A stretch of DNA of 13,378 nt from DALYLB01 sp046154695 (GCA_046154695.1 JBJXFI010000030.1:1-13378), one strand, 5' to 3'. Positions 1-9,340 are shown, counted from the stretch's first letter. A program made the numbers and translations. The notes: generated by a model from the letters alone, not told the origin.

Positions 1-10
1 CCTGTCAATT

Positions 11-66
11 CCGGCGGTTACGCTTCGCTTCACCGCCGGCTACCGTCTGGTGTTCCTTCGGAACAC
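11..66. repeat. Two adjacent palindromes at the window start
   Basis: Two hairpin-forming palindromes lie side by side upstream of the first gene. The first has arms CCGGCGGT (11-18) and ACCGCCGG (32-39) around a 13-base loop that contains a doubled CGCTT. The second has perfect 7-base arms GTGTTCC (50-56) and GGAACAC (60-66) around TTC. Neither is followed by a T-run, so an intrinsic terminator for an upstream gene is not well supported. They may be part of a dispersed palindromic repeat, but only one copy is present in this window. Confidence 0.5.
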
Positions 67-159
67 AACAATGCGCCGATTGTCCATCAATATTGCGAAA
101 TTGTGTCCCACTTTTAATCACACCCTCATGGATAGGCGCATTTATCGAAAACAACCTCT

Positions 160-166
160 GGGAGAG
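160..166 (+). promoter_or_regulatory. Ribosome binding site for the CocE-type hydrolase
   Basis: GGGAGAG lies 7 bases upstream of the ATG at 174. It supports that start over the longer in-frame start at 93, because the signal peptide begins right after 174. Confidence 0.6.
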
Positions 167-173
167 AATCCGA

Positions 174-2153
174 ATGAATGCATGCAAGCGGTTTCGAATC
201 GGGAGTTTCGTTGTCCTCGTCCTCGTCCTGGCGCTGGCGCCGGTCTTGTCGCAGACGCCGAAAGTCGTGATGGAGCGGTATGTCAAATCTGAGCATTTGA
301 TTCCCATGCGCGACGGGGCGCGGCTCTTCACGGCCGTGTATGCCCCGCTCGATATATCGCGGAAGTATCCGTTTCTGCTGACGCGGACGCCGTACAGCAT
401 CGTTCCCTACGGTGCGGCCTTTTATCGGGAGACGCTCGGCCCCTCGCCGCATTTCGAGAAGGAGGGCTTCATCTTCGTCTATCAGGATGCGCGCGGGCGG
501 AACAAGTCCGAGGGCGTGTTTGAGCAGGTGCGGCCGCACCTGCCGGTCAAGCGCGGACCGGCGGATGTCGATGAGAGCACCGACACCTACGACACGATCG
601 AGTGGCTGCTGGGGAACATCCCGAACAACAACGGCCGCGCGGGGATGGTCGGCGTCTCGCAGCCGGGCTTTCACGTCGCGGCGGGCATGATCGACACGCA
701 TCCGGCGCTCGTGGCCGCGTCGCCCCAGGCGCCGACGGCCGACTATTATCTGGGCGACGACGATTATCACAACGGCGCGTTCATGCTGGCGGCCAACTTC
801 TGGTTCTATTCGGAATTTCTCCCGCGTGTGGGCAAGCCCGACATGCCCCGGATGCGAAAGCCCTTCAGTATGGGCACGCCCGACGCCTATGAATTCTTTC
901 TCAACATGGGCCCGCTGGCCGAGGCCAATCAGAAATATTTCAAGGGTGAGTCGGGCTATTGGCAGGAGGTGATCGATCATCCGAACTACGATGAGTTCTG
1001 GCGGAAGCGCTCTCTCTGGAAGCACATGAACAACGTCAGGTGCGCGGTGCTCAACGTCGGCGGCTGGTTCGACGCGGAGGATCCGATCGGCCCCTTTTAC
1101 ATCTATCATGCGGTCGAGAAGGGCAATCCCGGCGCGGTCAATATGATTGTCATGGGGCCGTGGTCGCATGGCGGCTGGGTCCGCGGCGAGGGAGAGCGGC
1201 TGGGGAACCTGCGGTTCGGCGGCAAGACGGCGCTCTTTTTTCAGGAGCAGATCCAGTTCCCGTTCTTTATGCACCACCTGAAGGACGCGAAGGTCGATCT
1301 GCCCGAGGCGTATATGTTCCTCACGGGGACGAACGAATGGCGGAGACTGAGCGAGTGGCCGCCGAAGGGCCTGACGCCGAAGACGCTCTATCTGGGCGCC
1401 GCGGGCGCGTTGAAGACGGAGCCGCCGGCCGGCCTGCGCGCCTATGACGAATACATCAGCGATCCGAATCGCCCGGTGCCGTATGTCGGGTATGTCGCGC
1501 CCGGGATGACCTATGACTACATGACCGAAGATCAGCGCTTTGCCGCGAGGCGGCCCGATGTATTGGTCTATCAGACTGAGCCGCTCGCGGAGGAGATGAC
1601 GATCGCGGGGCCGATCCGGGTGGGATTGACGGTCTCGACCTCGGGGACGGACTCCGATTTTGTGGTCAAGGTGATCGATGTCTATCCGGGCGACTATCCG
1701 ACGCCGCCGCCGCCGCAGGGGCCGCGTCCCCCGTCGAACACGGTTTTGATGGGCGGTTATCAGCAGTTGGTGCACGGCGAACCGTTCCGGGCGAAGTTTC
1801 GCAAGAGCTTCGAGAAGCCGGAGCCGATGACGCCCAACCGGGCGGCGGAGATCCGGTTCGAGATGCCGGACGTCTATCACACGTTCCGCAAGGGGCATCG
1901 GGTGATGGTGCAGGTGCAAAGCTCGTGGTTTCCGCTCACGGACCGCAATCCGCAGAAGTTCATGGAGATTCCCAGGGCGCGGCCGGAGGATTTCCGGAAA
2001 GCCACACAGCGGGTGTATCGTTCGAAGCGGCGGAACTCTTCGATCACGGTCATGGTTCAGGCCAGGGTTCAGGCCACAGTTCAGGCCAGGGTTCAGGCCA
2101 CAGTTCAGGCCACAGTTCAGGCCACAGGTCAGGAAGGAAAGAAGAAGGAATGA
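174..2153 (+). CDS. Secreted CocE/NonD family serine hydrolase (X-Pro dipeptidyl-peptidase S15-like)
   Basis: 659 residues from the ATG at 174, chosen because an SD-like GGGAGAG sits 7 bases upstream and a signal peptide follows: basic KRFR, then a Val/Leu/Ala-rich core ending near VLSQ (residue ~24). The alpha/beta hydrolase domain carries the nucleophile Ser162 in GVSQPG, Asp300 in GGWFDAED and His332 in GPWSHGGW, the order expected for the CocE/S15 triad. From about residue 435 the protein resembles the C-terminal jelly-roll domain of this family. Members cleave acyl esters or amides, including cocaine esters, glutaryl-cephalosporins and X-Pro peptides; the substrate here cannot be read. 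The last 32 residues are odd: six VQAR/VQAT units (628-651), then GQEGKKKE, beyond where homologues normally end. The stop overlaps the hutH start (ATGA), so the two genes are probably co-translated. Family call is strong; substrate unknown. Confidence 0.9.
   Translation: MNACKRFRIGSFVVLVLVLALAPVLSQTPKVVMERYVKSEHLIPMRDGARLFTAVYAPLDISRKYPFLLTRTPYSIVPYGAAFYRETLGPSPHFEKEGFIFVYQDARGRNKSEGVFEQVRPHLPVKRGPADVDESTDTYDTIEWLLGNIPNNNGRAGMVGVSQPGFHVAAGMIDTHPALVAASPQAPTADYYLGDDDYHNGAFMLAANFWFYSEFLPRVGKPDMPRMRKPFSMGTPDAYEFFLNMGPLAEANQKYFKGESGYWQEVIDHPNYDEFWRKRSLWKHMNNVRCAVLNVGGWFDAEDPIGPFYIYHAVEKGNPGAVNMIVMGPWSHGGWVRGEGERLGNLRFGGKTALFFQEQIQFPFFMHHLKDAKVDLPEAYMFLTGTNEWRRLSEWPPKGLTPKTLYLGAAGALKTEPPAGLRAYDEYISDPNRPVPYVGYVAPGMTYDYMTEDQRFAARRPDVLVYQTEPLAEEMTIAGPIRVGLTVSTSGTDSDFVVKVIDVYPGDYPTPPPPQGPRPPSNTVLMGGYQQLVHGEPFRAKFRKSFEKPEPMTPNRAAEIRFEMPDVYHTFRKGHRVMVQVQSSWFPLTDRNPQKFMEIPRARPEDFRKATQRVYRSKRRNSSITVMVQARVQATVQARVQATVQATVQATGQEGKKKE
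2055..2138 (+). repeat. 12-bp tandem repeat array inside the CocE 3' end
   Basis: Six consecutive 12-base units of the form GTTCAGGCCAGG or GTTCAGGCCACA occupy 2055-2126, in the order gg, ca, gg, ca, ca, ca. A degenerate seventh unit (GGTCAGGAAGGA) runs to 2138. Because the unit is a multiple of three, copy-number change keeps the frame and only alters the number of VQA(R/T) units. The array ends 11 bases before the hutH start codon, and its last unit runs into the purine-rich hutH ribosome-binding region. Confidence 0.9.
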
Positions 2154-3715
2154 TTGAACTCGACGGGCAATCGCTGACGCTGGCCCGGACCGAGGCGGCG
2201 GCGGATGGCGCGAAGGTCGCGCTGGCGGAATCGGCGCGGGGCGGCGTCGAGCGATCGCGCGCCCTGGTCGAGGAGATCGTCGCGCGCGGCGAGGTAGTGT
2301 ACGGGATCAACACGGGGTTCGGGGCGCTCTCGGAGGTGACGATTCCGCGGGAGAACCTGCGGGCGCTGCAAATCAATCTGGTGCGGTCGCATGCGTGCGG
2401 AGTGGGCGACCGGCTGCCGGAGCGGGTCGTGCGGGCGATGATGCTGCACCGGGCGAATGTGCTCGCGAAGGGATTTTCGGGGTGCCGAGCGCGGGTGATC
2501 GAGACGCTGATCGAGATGCTCAACGGCGGCGTGCATCCGGAGATTCCGTCGCGGGGATCGGTCGGCGCCTCGGGGGATCTGGCGCCGCTCGCCCATCTGG
2601 CGCTGGTCTGCATCGGCGAGGGGGAGGCGGTTTTCGCGGGGCGGCGGATGCCGGGCGGGGAGGCGATGCGGCGGGCGGGGATCGCGCCGCTCGTGCTCGA
2701 GGCCAAGGAGGGGCTCGCGCTGCTCAATGGGACGCAGGCCATGACCGCGATCGGCGGGCTCGCGCTGGCCGTCGCCGAGCGTCTGGCCGATGTGGCGGAC
2801 GTCATCGGCGCCATGACGCTCGAAGCCCTCAAGGGGACGCCCGTTGCGTTCGATGAGAGGATCCACGCCGTCCGCCCGCATGCCGGCCAGGCGGCGAGCG
2901 CGCGGCGGCTGCGCGAGCTGATCGCCGGCAGCGAGATCCGCGAGTCGCACCGCGACCGGGCAGCCGATCCGCGCGTGCAGGACGCCTACGCGCTGCGCTG
3001 CATGCCGCAGGTTCACGGGGCCGTCCGCGACGCCCTCGCCCACGTTCGGCGTATCGTCGAGATCGAGATCAACAGCGCCACCGACAACCCGCTCGTCTTC
3101 GCCGACGCGCGCGAGGTCCTCTCGGGAGGCAACTTTCACGGAGAGCCCGTCGCGCTGGCGCTCGATTACGCGGCCATCGCCATCGCCGATCTCGCGACGA
3201 TCTCCGAACGGCGCGTCGAACGGCTGGTCAATCCCGGCCTTTCGAATCTGCCCGCGTTTCTGACGCTCCATCCGGGAACCCATTCCGGCATGATGATCGC
3301 GCAGGTGACCGCCGCGTCGCTCATTGCGGAGAACAATGTGCTCGCCCATCCGGCCTCGGTCTTCACCATCCCCACTTCGGCCAACAAGGAGGACCACGTC
3401 TCGATGGGGGCCACGGCGGCTCTGAAATTCGCCCAGATCGTTCGCAACGTCGAGACGGTGCTGGCCATTGAACTGATGTGCGCCGCCCAGGGGCTGGAGT
3501 TTCTCAAACCGCTGAAGCCCGGCCCACGGGTGCAGGCGATGTATGAGCGCGTGCGCGACGTCGTTCCGGCGCTGGAGGCGGATCGGCCATTGTCCGGCGA
3601 TATCGAATCGCTCGCGGCGCTGGTCTCGCTTGGAGTTCCGCCTTCAGGCGGTTTGTCGCCGGCGGACGCCCGGCCACCTGATGGCGGAACTCCGAACCTT
3701 TCCGAGGAATCATGA
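2150..3715 (+). CDS. hutH: Histidine ammonia-lyase
   Basis: 521 residues. HutH deaminates histidine to urocanate and ammonia in the cytoplasm, the first step of histidine degradation. The MIO cofactor triad Ala140-Ser141-Gly142 lies in GSVGASGDLAP, close to the usual numbering of 142-144. Other family motifs are Tyr51 in YGINTGFG, QDAYALRCMPQVHG, NSATDNPLVF and GGNFHGEP. The start at 2150 overlaps the CocE stop (ATGA), with AGGAAGGA about 11 bases upstream. The reading frame is open upstream to 1925, but that part is only the CocE repeat read out of frame. Family members usually end shortly after the PDIE-AALV-like region. Here residues from about 493 on (LGVPPSGG to PPDGGTPN) are encoded by a palindromic repeat, followed by LSEES and a stop that overlaps hutU. 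The extension is terminal and unlikely to destroy activity, by inference. Confidence 0.96.
   Translation: MIELDGQSLTLARTEAAADGAKVALAESARGGVERSRALVEEIVARGEVVYGINTGFGALSEVTIPRENLRALQINLVRSHACGVGDRLPERVVRAMMLHRANVLAKGFSGCRARVIETLIEMLNGGVHPEIPSRGSVGASGDLAPLAHLALVCIGEGEAVFAGRRMPGGEAMRRAGIAPLVLEAKEGLALLNGTQAMTAIGGLALAVAERLADVADVIGAMTLEALKGTPVAFDERIHAVRPHAGQAASARRLRELIAGSEIRESHRDRAADPRVQDAYALRCMPQVHGAVRDALAHVRRIVEIEINSATDNPLVFADAREVLSGGNFHGEPVALALDYAAIAIADLATISERRVERLVNPGLSNLPAFLTLHPGTHSGMMIAQVTAASLIAENNVLAHPASVFTIPTSANKEDHVSMGATAALKFAQIVRNVETVLAIELMCAAQGLEFLKPLKPGPRVQAMYERVRDVVPALEADRPLSGDIESLAALVSLGVPPSGGLSPADARPPDGGTPNLSEES
3627..3698. repeat. Palindromic repeat family A, copy 1 (inside the hutH 3' end)
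   Basis: The left arm, 3627-3651, contains GGAGTTCCGCCTTCAGGCGG at 3632-3651. The right arm, 3674-3698, ends in GGCGGAACTCCGAAC, and the spacer is 22 bases. Compared with copy 2, the outer left end differs at two positions, the right inner mini-hairpin reads CCACC-TGAT-GGCGG instead of CCGCC-TGAA-GGCGG, and the last base differs. The copy is fully translated in hutH. It looks like the oldest or most relaxed copy, by inference. Confidence 0.88.
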
Positions 3716-5364
3716 ATCAATCGAGAACCGTTCGCGCGCCGCGGGGAACCGCGATCAGTTGCAAGGGCTGGGTGCAGGAAGCGGCGCTGCGCATGCTGAT
3801 GAACAATCTGGATCCGGAGGTCGCGGAGCGTCCCGAGGAGCTGGTCGTGTATGGCGGGACGGGGCGCGCGGCGCGCGACTGGGCGGCCTTCGATGCGATT
3901 TGTCGGAGCCTCCGCGATCTGGAAAATGACGAGACGCTGCTGGTGCAATCGGGAAAGCCGGTGGGCGTCTTTCGAACGCACGAGGACGCTCCGCGCGTTC
4001 TGATCGCCAATTCCAATCTGGTCGGGCGCTGGTCGAACTGGGAGGAGTTCACGAAACTGGAGCGGATGGGCCTGACGATGTACGGCCAGATGACCGCGGG
4101 ATCGTGGATCTATATCGGCAGCCAGGGGATCGTTCAGGGGACCTTCGAGACCTTCGCGGCGGTCGGCGCGCGCCATTTCGGCGGTTCGATCGCGGGGAAG
4201 CTCGTCGTGTCGGGCGGAATGGGCGGGATGGGCGGCGCGCAGCCGCTGGCCGCGACCATGAACGGCGCATGTTTTCTGGGCATCGACGTCGATGCCGGTC
4301 GGATTCGGAAGCGGCTGGCGACCGGGTACTGTGACGAGATCGCGCAAAGCCTCGATGAGGCGCTGGATCTGATCGCCGCCGCGCGCAAAAGCGGCCGCGC
4401 CGTCTCGGTCGGATTGGTCGGGAATTGCGCCGATGTGCTGCCCGAGCTTGCGCGGCGCGGCGTCGTGCCCGATGTGCTGACCGATCAGACGAGCGCGCAC
4501 GATGCGCTCAACGGGTATGTTCCGAATGGAATGCCGCTCGATGACGCGCTCGCGCTGCGGCGCGACCGGCCCGAGGACTACGCGCGCCGCTCGCGGGAGG
4601 CGATGGCCGCGCATGTGCGCGCGATGCTGGAGCTGAAGCGCATGGGAGCGGTCACCTTCGATTACGGAAACAACATCCGCGCGCAGGCCCGGGAGGCGGG
4701 AGTCGCGGACGCGTTCGAGATTCCGGGCTTCGTCCCGGAATATATACGCCCGCTCTTTTGCGAGGGGCGCGGCCCGTTCCGCTGGGTCGCGCTGTCGGGC
4801 AACCCGGACGACATTCGCAAGACCGACGATCTCGCGGCGGAGCTCTTTCCCGACGATCCGGTGCTCGATCGCTGGCTCAAGCTGGCGCGCGAGCGGGTGC
4901 GGTTTCAAGGGCTTCCGTCGCGCGTCTGCTGGCTTGGGTATGGCGACCGCGCGACGTTCGGCGAGGCGATGAACGAGCTGGTCCGAACCGGGCAGGTCGA
5001 GGCCCCGATCGTCATCGGCCGCGACCACCTGGACTCGGGCTCGGTCGCCTCGCCCTATCGCGAGACCGAGGGGATGATGGACGGCTCCGATGCGATCGGC
5101 GACTGGCCGCTGCTCAACGCCCTTGTCAACACCGCGGCCGGCGCGTCGTGGGTCTCGATCCACAACGGAGGCGGGGTCGGCATCGGCTACTCGCTCCACG
5201 CGGGGATGGTCGTCGTCGCCGACGGAACCGACGGGGCCGCCCGCCGCCTTCGCCGCGTGCTGACGACCGATCCGGGCATGGGAATCCTCCGCCACGCCGA
5301 CGCCGGCTACGAAAAAGCGATCGAAGAGGCGGAAGAGCACGGCGTGAAAATGCCGATGCGGTAA
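3712..5364 (+). CDS. hutU: Urocanate hydratase (urocanase)
   Basis: 550 residues, typical for the family. It converts urocanate to 4-imidazolone-5-propionate using tightly bound NAD+ as an electrophile. Family signatures include GGMGGMGGAQPLAATMNG and the FQGLPSRVCWLGYGDR segment with Cys406, which aligns with the active-site Cys near 410 of the Pseudomonas enzyme. Also present are GRDHLDSGSVASPYRETEG, DGSDAIGDWPLLNALVNTA and the C-terminal MRHADAGY-like LRHADAGY. The glycine loop reads SIHNGGGVGIG where the Pseudomonas-type sequence has HHGGGVG; I cannot say how common this variant is. The start overlaps the hutH stop by ATGA, so translation is probably coupled. A palindromic repeat separates it from the next gene, leaving a 109-bp gap, the longest in the run. 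Confidence 0.97.
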   Translation: MNQSRTVRAPRGTAISCKGWVQEAALRMLMNNLDPEVAERPEELVVYGGTGRAARDWAAFDAICRSLRDLENDETLLVQSGKPVGVFRTHEDAPRVLIANSNLVGRWSNWEEFTKLERMGLTMYGQMTAGSWIYIGSQGIVQGTFETFAAVGARHFGGSIAGKLVVSGGMGGMGGAQPLAATMNGACFLGIDVDAGRIRKRLATGYCDEIAQSLDEALDLIAAARKSGRAVSVGLVGNCADVLPELARRGVVPDVLTDQTSAHDALNGYVPNGMPLDDALALRRDRPEDYARRSREAMAAHVRAMLELKRMGAVTFDYGNNIRAQAREAGVADAFEIPGFVPEYIRPLFCEGRGPFRWVALSGNPDDIRKTDDLAAELFPDDPVLDRWLKLARERVRFQGLPSRVCWLGYGDRATFGEAMNELVRTGQVEAPIVIGRDHLDSGSVASPYRETEGMMDGSDAIGDWPLLNALVNTAAGASWVSIHNGGGVGIGYSLHAGMVVVADGTDGAARRLRRVLTTDPGMGILRHADAGYEKAIEEAEEHGVKMPMR

Positions 5365-5385
5365 TAGGGCGCCGTACGGATCTCC

Positions 5386-5456
5386 CGTTCGGAGTTCCGC
5401 CTTCAGGCGGCAACCTTCCGCTAACGGCCGACCGCCTGAAGGCGGAACTCCGAACG
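5386..5456. repeat. Palindromic repeat family A, copy 2 (hutU-hutG gap)
   Basis: This is a perfect 25-base inverted repeat: 5386-5410 (starting CGTTCGGAGTTCC) against 5432-5456 (ending GGAACTCCGAACG), around a 21-base spacer. Each arm contains its own small hairpin, CCGCC-TTCA-GGCGG or CCGCC-TGAA-GGCGG. The spacer resembles those of copies 1 and 3 better when reverse-complemented, so this copy may be inserted in the opposite orientation (inference). In mRNA it would form a strong stem between hutU and hutG and might stabilise or partly terminate the transcript. There is no T-run beyond ATTTT, so it is not a clear terminator. Confidence 0.93.
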
Positions 5457-5473
5457 ATTTTCATAGGGCAACG

Positions 5474-6415
5474 ATGACAACCCCATCCACCAACTTCGAG
5501 GATTCCTTCTGGCCGCGCGCGAGCGCATGGCTGGCGGGCGCGCATGCCGAGGTCGTGTTCGGGAGGCTGGCGGTTCTCGGCGCGCCGGTTCGCATGGGAT
5601 CAATCACGCCGGGGCGATGCGATCTGACGCCGCAGGCCGTTCGGGCGATCCTGCGAAAGTTCAGTTGTTACGATATCGAATCCGAGACCGACCTCCACCT
5701 GCTCGAAGCGATCGATCTCGGCGACCTGCCGCTGGCCGAGGCCTCGCTCGAAGCGGCCTTCGCGCCGATCCGCGGCGCGGTTCGAGAGGCGCTCCGAACG
5801 GCGGACGCCGTCGCGATTCTGGGCGGAGACAACGGCGTGACGCGGCCGGGCGTTCACGGCCTTGGAGATGCATTGGACCGCTGCGGACTGATCACGCTCG
5901 ACGCGCATCTCGATCTTCGCGATCTGTCGGCGGGATTGACCAACGGAAATCCGGTGCGGGCGCTGCTCGGGGACGGACTGCCCGGGCGGAACATCGTGCA
6001 GATCGGGCTGCAGTCGTTCGCCAATTCCCGCGCCTATGCCGAAGTGGCCCGCGAGGCGGAAATCACCGTCATCACGATGGATCAGGTTCGCAAGCGCGGC
6101 GTCGAGGCGCTGCTCACCGAATCGCTCGATGAACTGGCGGGGCGCACAGACGCCATTTATGTCGATCTGGATGTCGATGTGCTCGATCGGATCTTCGCGC
6201 CGGCGACGCCGGGATCGCGGCCGGGCGGGCTCACGCCCTGGGAGCTGCGGCGCGCGGCCTGGCTGTGCGGGTTCCACCCGCGGGTGCGGGCCGTCGATCT
6301 GGTCGAGGTCGATCCGACGCGGGATATCGCGGACGCCACCGTGCTCTCGACGGCGGCCTGCCTGCTGGCCTTTGCCTCGGGGCTGGTCGCAAGGCTCGCT
6401 TCGAGACAATCATGA
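5474..6415 (+). CDS. hutG: Arginase-family formimidoylglutamase candidate
   Basis: 313 residues, ureohydrolase (arginase) fold. The expected role is hydrolysis of N-formimino-glutamate to glutamate and formamide, the last hut step, using two Mn ions. That role is assigned from position: after hutU and 7 bp before hutI. Metal-site motifs are GGDNGVT (residues 117-123), DAHLDLRD (Asp143, His145, Asp147) and DLDVDVLD (Asp233, Asp235 as likely ligands), followed by EVDPTRD near the C terminus. The first motif normally reads GGDH, and its His is a metal ligand. Here it is Asn120, so one of the six classical ligands is changed while the other five remain. The start at 5474 has only a weak AGGG at 5465-5468. 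Agmatinase or another guanidino/formimino hydrolase is possible on sequence alone. No ftcD or hutF alternative is in the window. Confidence 0.85.
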   Translation: MTTPSTNFEDSFWPRASAWLAGAHAEVVFGRLAVLGAPVRMGSITPGRCDLTPQAVRAILRKFSCYDIESETDLHLLEAIDLGDLPLAEASLEAAFAPIRGAVREALRTADAVAILGGDNGVTRPGVHGLGDALDRCGLITLDAHLDLRDLSAGLTNGNPVRALLGDGLPGRNIVQIGLQSFANSRAYAEVAREAEITVITMDQVRKRGVEALLTESLDELAGRTDAIYVDLDVDVLDRIFAPATPGSRPGGLTPWELRRAAWLCGFHPRVRAVDLVEVDPTRDIADATVLSTAACLLAFASGLVARLASRQS

Positions 6416-6422
6416 GAAAATC

Positions 6423-7670
6423 ATGAAGATGCTCGCGGTCATTCACGCTTCGCAACTCGTCACGCTCGCGGGGCCCGCGCGTCCGCGCGCGGGGGCCGAG
6501 ATGCGCGAACTCTCGATCCTCGCCGACGGCGCGATGATCGTTCGGGACGGGCGAATCGAAGCCGTGGGAGCGACGCGGGAGATCGAACGCGACCTGCGGC
6601 CGGAATGGGACGTGATCGACGCGGCCGGACGCGTCGTGCTGCCGGGCTTCGTCGATGCCCATACGCATCCGGTCTTCGCCGGCAATCGGGTCGATGAGTT
6701 CGAAATGCGGTCCGCCGGCGCGAGCTACCAGCAGATCGCCGCCGAGGGCGGCGGCATCAGATCGACGGTGCGAAAGACCCGCGCCGCGAGCGAGGATGAA
6801 CTGGTCGCCGCGGGCCGCCGGTACGCGCAATGGTTTCTGCGCGGCGGCACGACCACGATCGAGGCCAAATCGGGCTATGGCCTGACCGTCGAGGATGAGC
6901 TGAAGATGCTGCATGCGATTCGGCGACTGGCCTGGGAATCGCCCCTGCAGTACGTGCCGACCTTCCTCGGCGCGCACACCGTCCCGGAAGAGTACGCCGG
7001 CCGCGCCGGCGAGTATGTCGATCTCGTCGTCAACGAGATGCTGCCGCGCGTCGCGAACGACCGGCTCGCCGAATATTGCGACGTCTTCTGCGAAGCGGGC
7101 GCCTTCGGCGTCGATGACTCGCGCCGGATTCTGCTCGCGGCGCGATCCGCCGGATTGAAGCTGCGCGTTCATGCGGATCAGCTCACCCGATGCGGCGGCG
7201 CGGCGCTCGCGGCCGAATTGGGCGCGGCGACCGCCGACCACCTGGAACAGGCCACGCTCCCGGAGATCGCCGCCCTCGGCCGGGCGGGCGTCCAGCCGGT
7301 CCTGCTGCCCGCCTCGGTTCTGATGATCGGCGCGCGAACCTATCCGAATGCCCGCGCGATGGTCGACGCCGGACTCGGCGTCGTGCTCGCGACCGATTTC
7401 AATCCCGGCTCCTCGCCCGTCCCCTCCATGCCGCTGGTTATGTCTCTCGCCTGCACCCGGATGCGGATGACCCCGGCCGAGGCCCTCACGGCCGCGACCA
7501 TCAACGCCGCCTGCAGCCTCGATCGCGGCGAACGCATCGGCTCTCTCGAACCCGGCAAGCGCGCCGATTTCGTCATTCACGATTGCGAGGATTACCGCGA
7601 GATCGCCTATTTCGCCGGCGTCCAGCACGCGGCGGCCGTTTACGTCAACGGACAACGCGCCTGGCCGTAG
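6423..7670 (+). CDS. hutI: Imidazolonepropionase
   Basis: 415 residues, typical length. It hydrolyses 4-imidazolone-5-propionate to N-formimino-L-glutamate, the third hut step, in the cytoplasm. It is a metal-dependent amidohydrolase-fold enzyme. Visible ligands are His80 and His82 in DAHTHPVF, His250 in HADQL and Asp325 in ATDFNPGSSP, which match the family numbering almost exactly. Other signatures are AGNRVDEFEMR, AEGGGIRSTV, KSGYGL and ADHLEQA. The ATG at 6423 was chosen because the N terminus then begins with the usual small beta domain (MLAVIHASQLVTL). The frame is open further upstream but overlaps hutG. The gene is 7 bp after the hutG stop and lacks a strong SD, so it probably depends on translation from upstream. 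Confidence 0.97.
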   Translation: MKMLAVIHASQLVTLAGPARPRAGAEMRELSILADGAMIVRDGRIEAVGATREIERDLRPEWDVIDAAGRVVLPGFVDAHTHPVFAGNRVDEFEMRSAGASYQQIAAEGGGIRSTVRKTRAASEDELVAAGRRYAQWFLRGGTTTIEAKSGYGLTVEDELKMLHAIRRLAWESPLQYVPTFLGAHTVPEEYAGRAGEYVDLVVNEMLPRVANDRLAEYCDVFCEAGAFGVDDSRRILLAARSAGLKLRVHADQLTRCGGAALAAELGAATADHLEQATLPEIAALGRAGVQPVLLPASVLMIGARTYPNARAMVDAGLGVVLATDFNPGSSPVPSMPLVMSLACTRMRMTPAEALTAATINAACSLDRGERIGSLEPGKRADFVIHDCEDYREIAYFAGVQHAAAVYVNGQRAWP

Positions 7671-7676
7671 AGTGTG

Positions 7677-7697
7677 GCGCGGGTTAAAAACCCTCGC
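7677..7697. terminator. Weak bidirectional hairpin between convergent genes
   Basis: GGGTT (7681-7685), AAA, AACCC (7689-7693), with an outer GCG/CGC pair around one mismatch. It lies in the 37-bp gap between the convergent ends of hutI and the minus-strand amidohydrolase, where a shared terminator would be expected. There is no T-run on either side, so a working intrinsic terminator is uncertain. Confidence 0.3.
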
Positions 7698-7707
7698 AAC
7701 ATCGCCC

Positions 7708-9330
<1,623 letters not shown>

Positions 9331-9340
9331 GGGGTGTTTT

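Noticed and set aside
93..118. TTGCGA and TTTAAT as a promoter for the CocE-type gene
   Set aside because: The spacing is only 14 bases, and shifting the -10 to allow 16 loses the match.
93..173. Upstream non-ATG start for the CocE-type gene
   Set aside because: It would add 27 residues before the signal peptide, and no SD is visible there. The ATG at 174 has both an SD and a signal peptide.
126..1919. Long minus-strand open frame of 597 codons opposite the CocE gene
   Set aside because: It is antisense to a gene with an intact catalytic triad, is very rich in Arg, Pro and His, and shows no domain motif. Long antisense frames are expected in GC-rich genes.
3166..5340. Minus-strand open frame of 724 codons opposite hutH and hutU
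   Set aside because: It spans two well-supported plus-strand genes and reads through repeat copy 1. Its composition is that of GC-rich antisense, with no recognisable motif.
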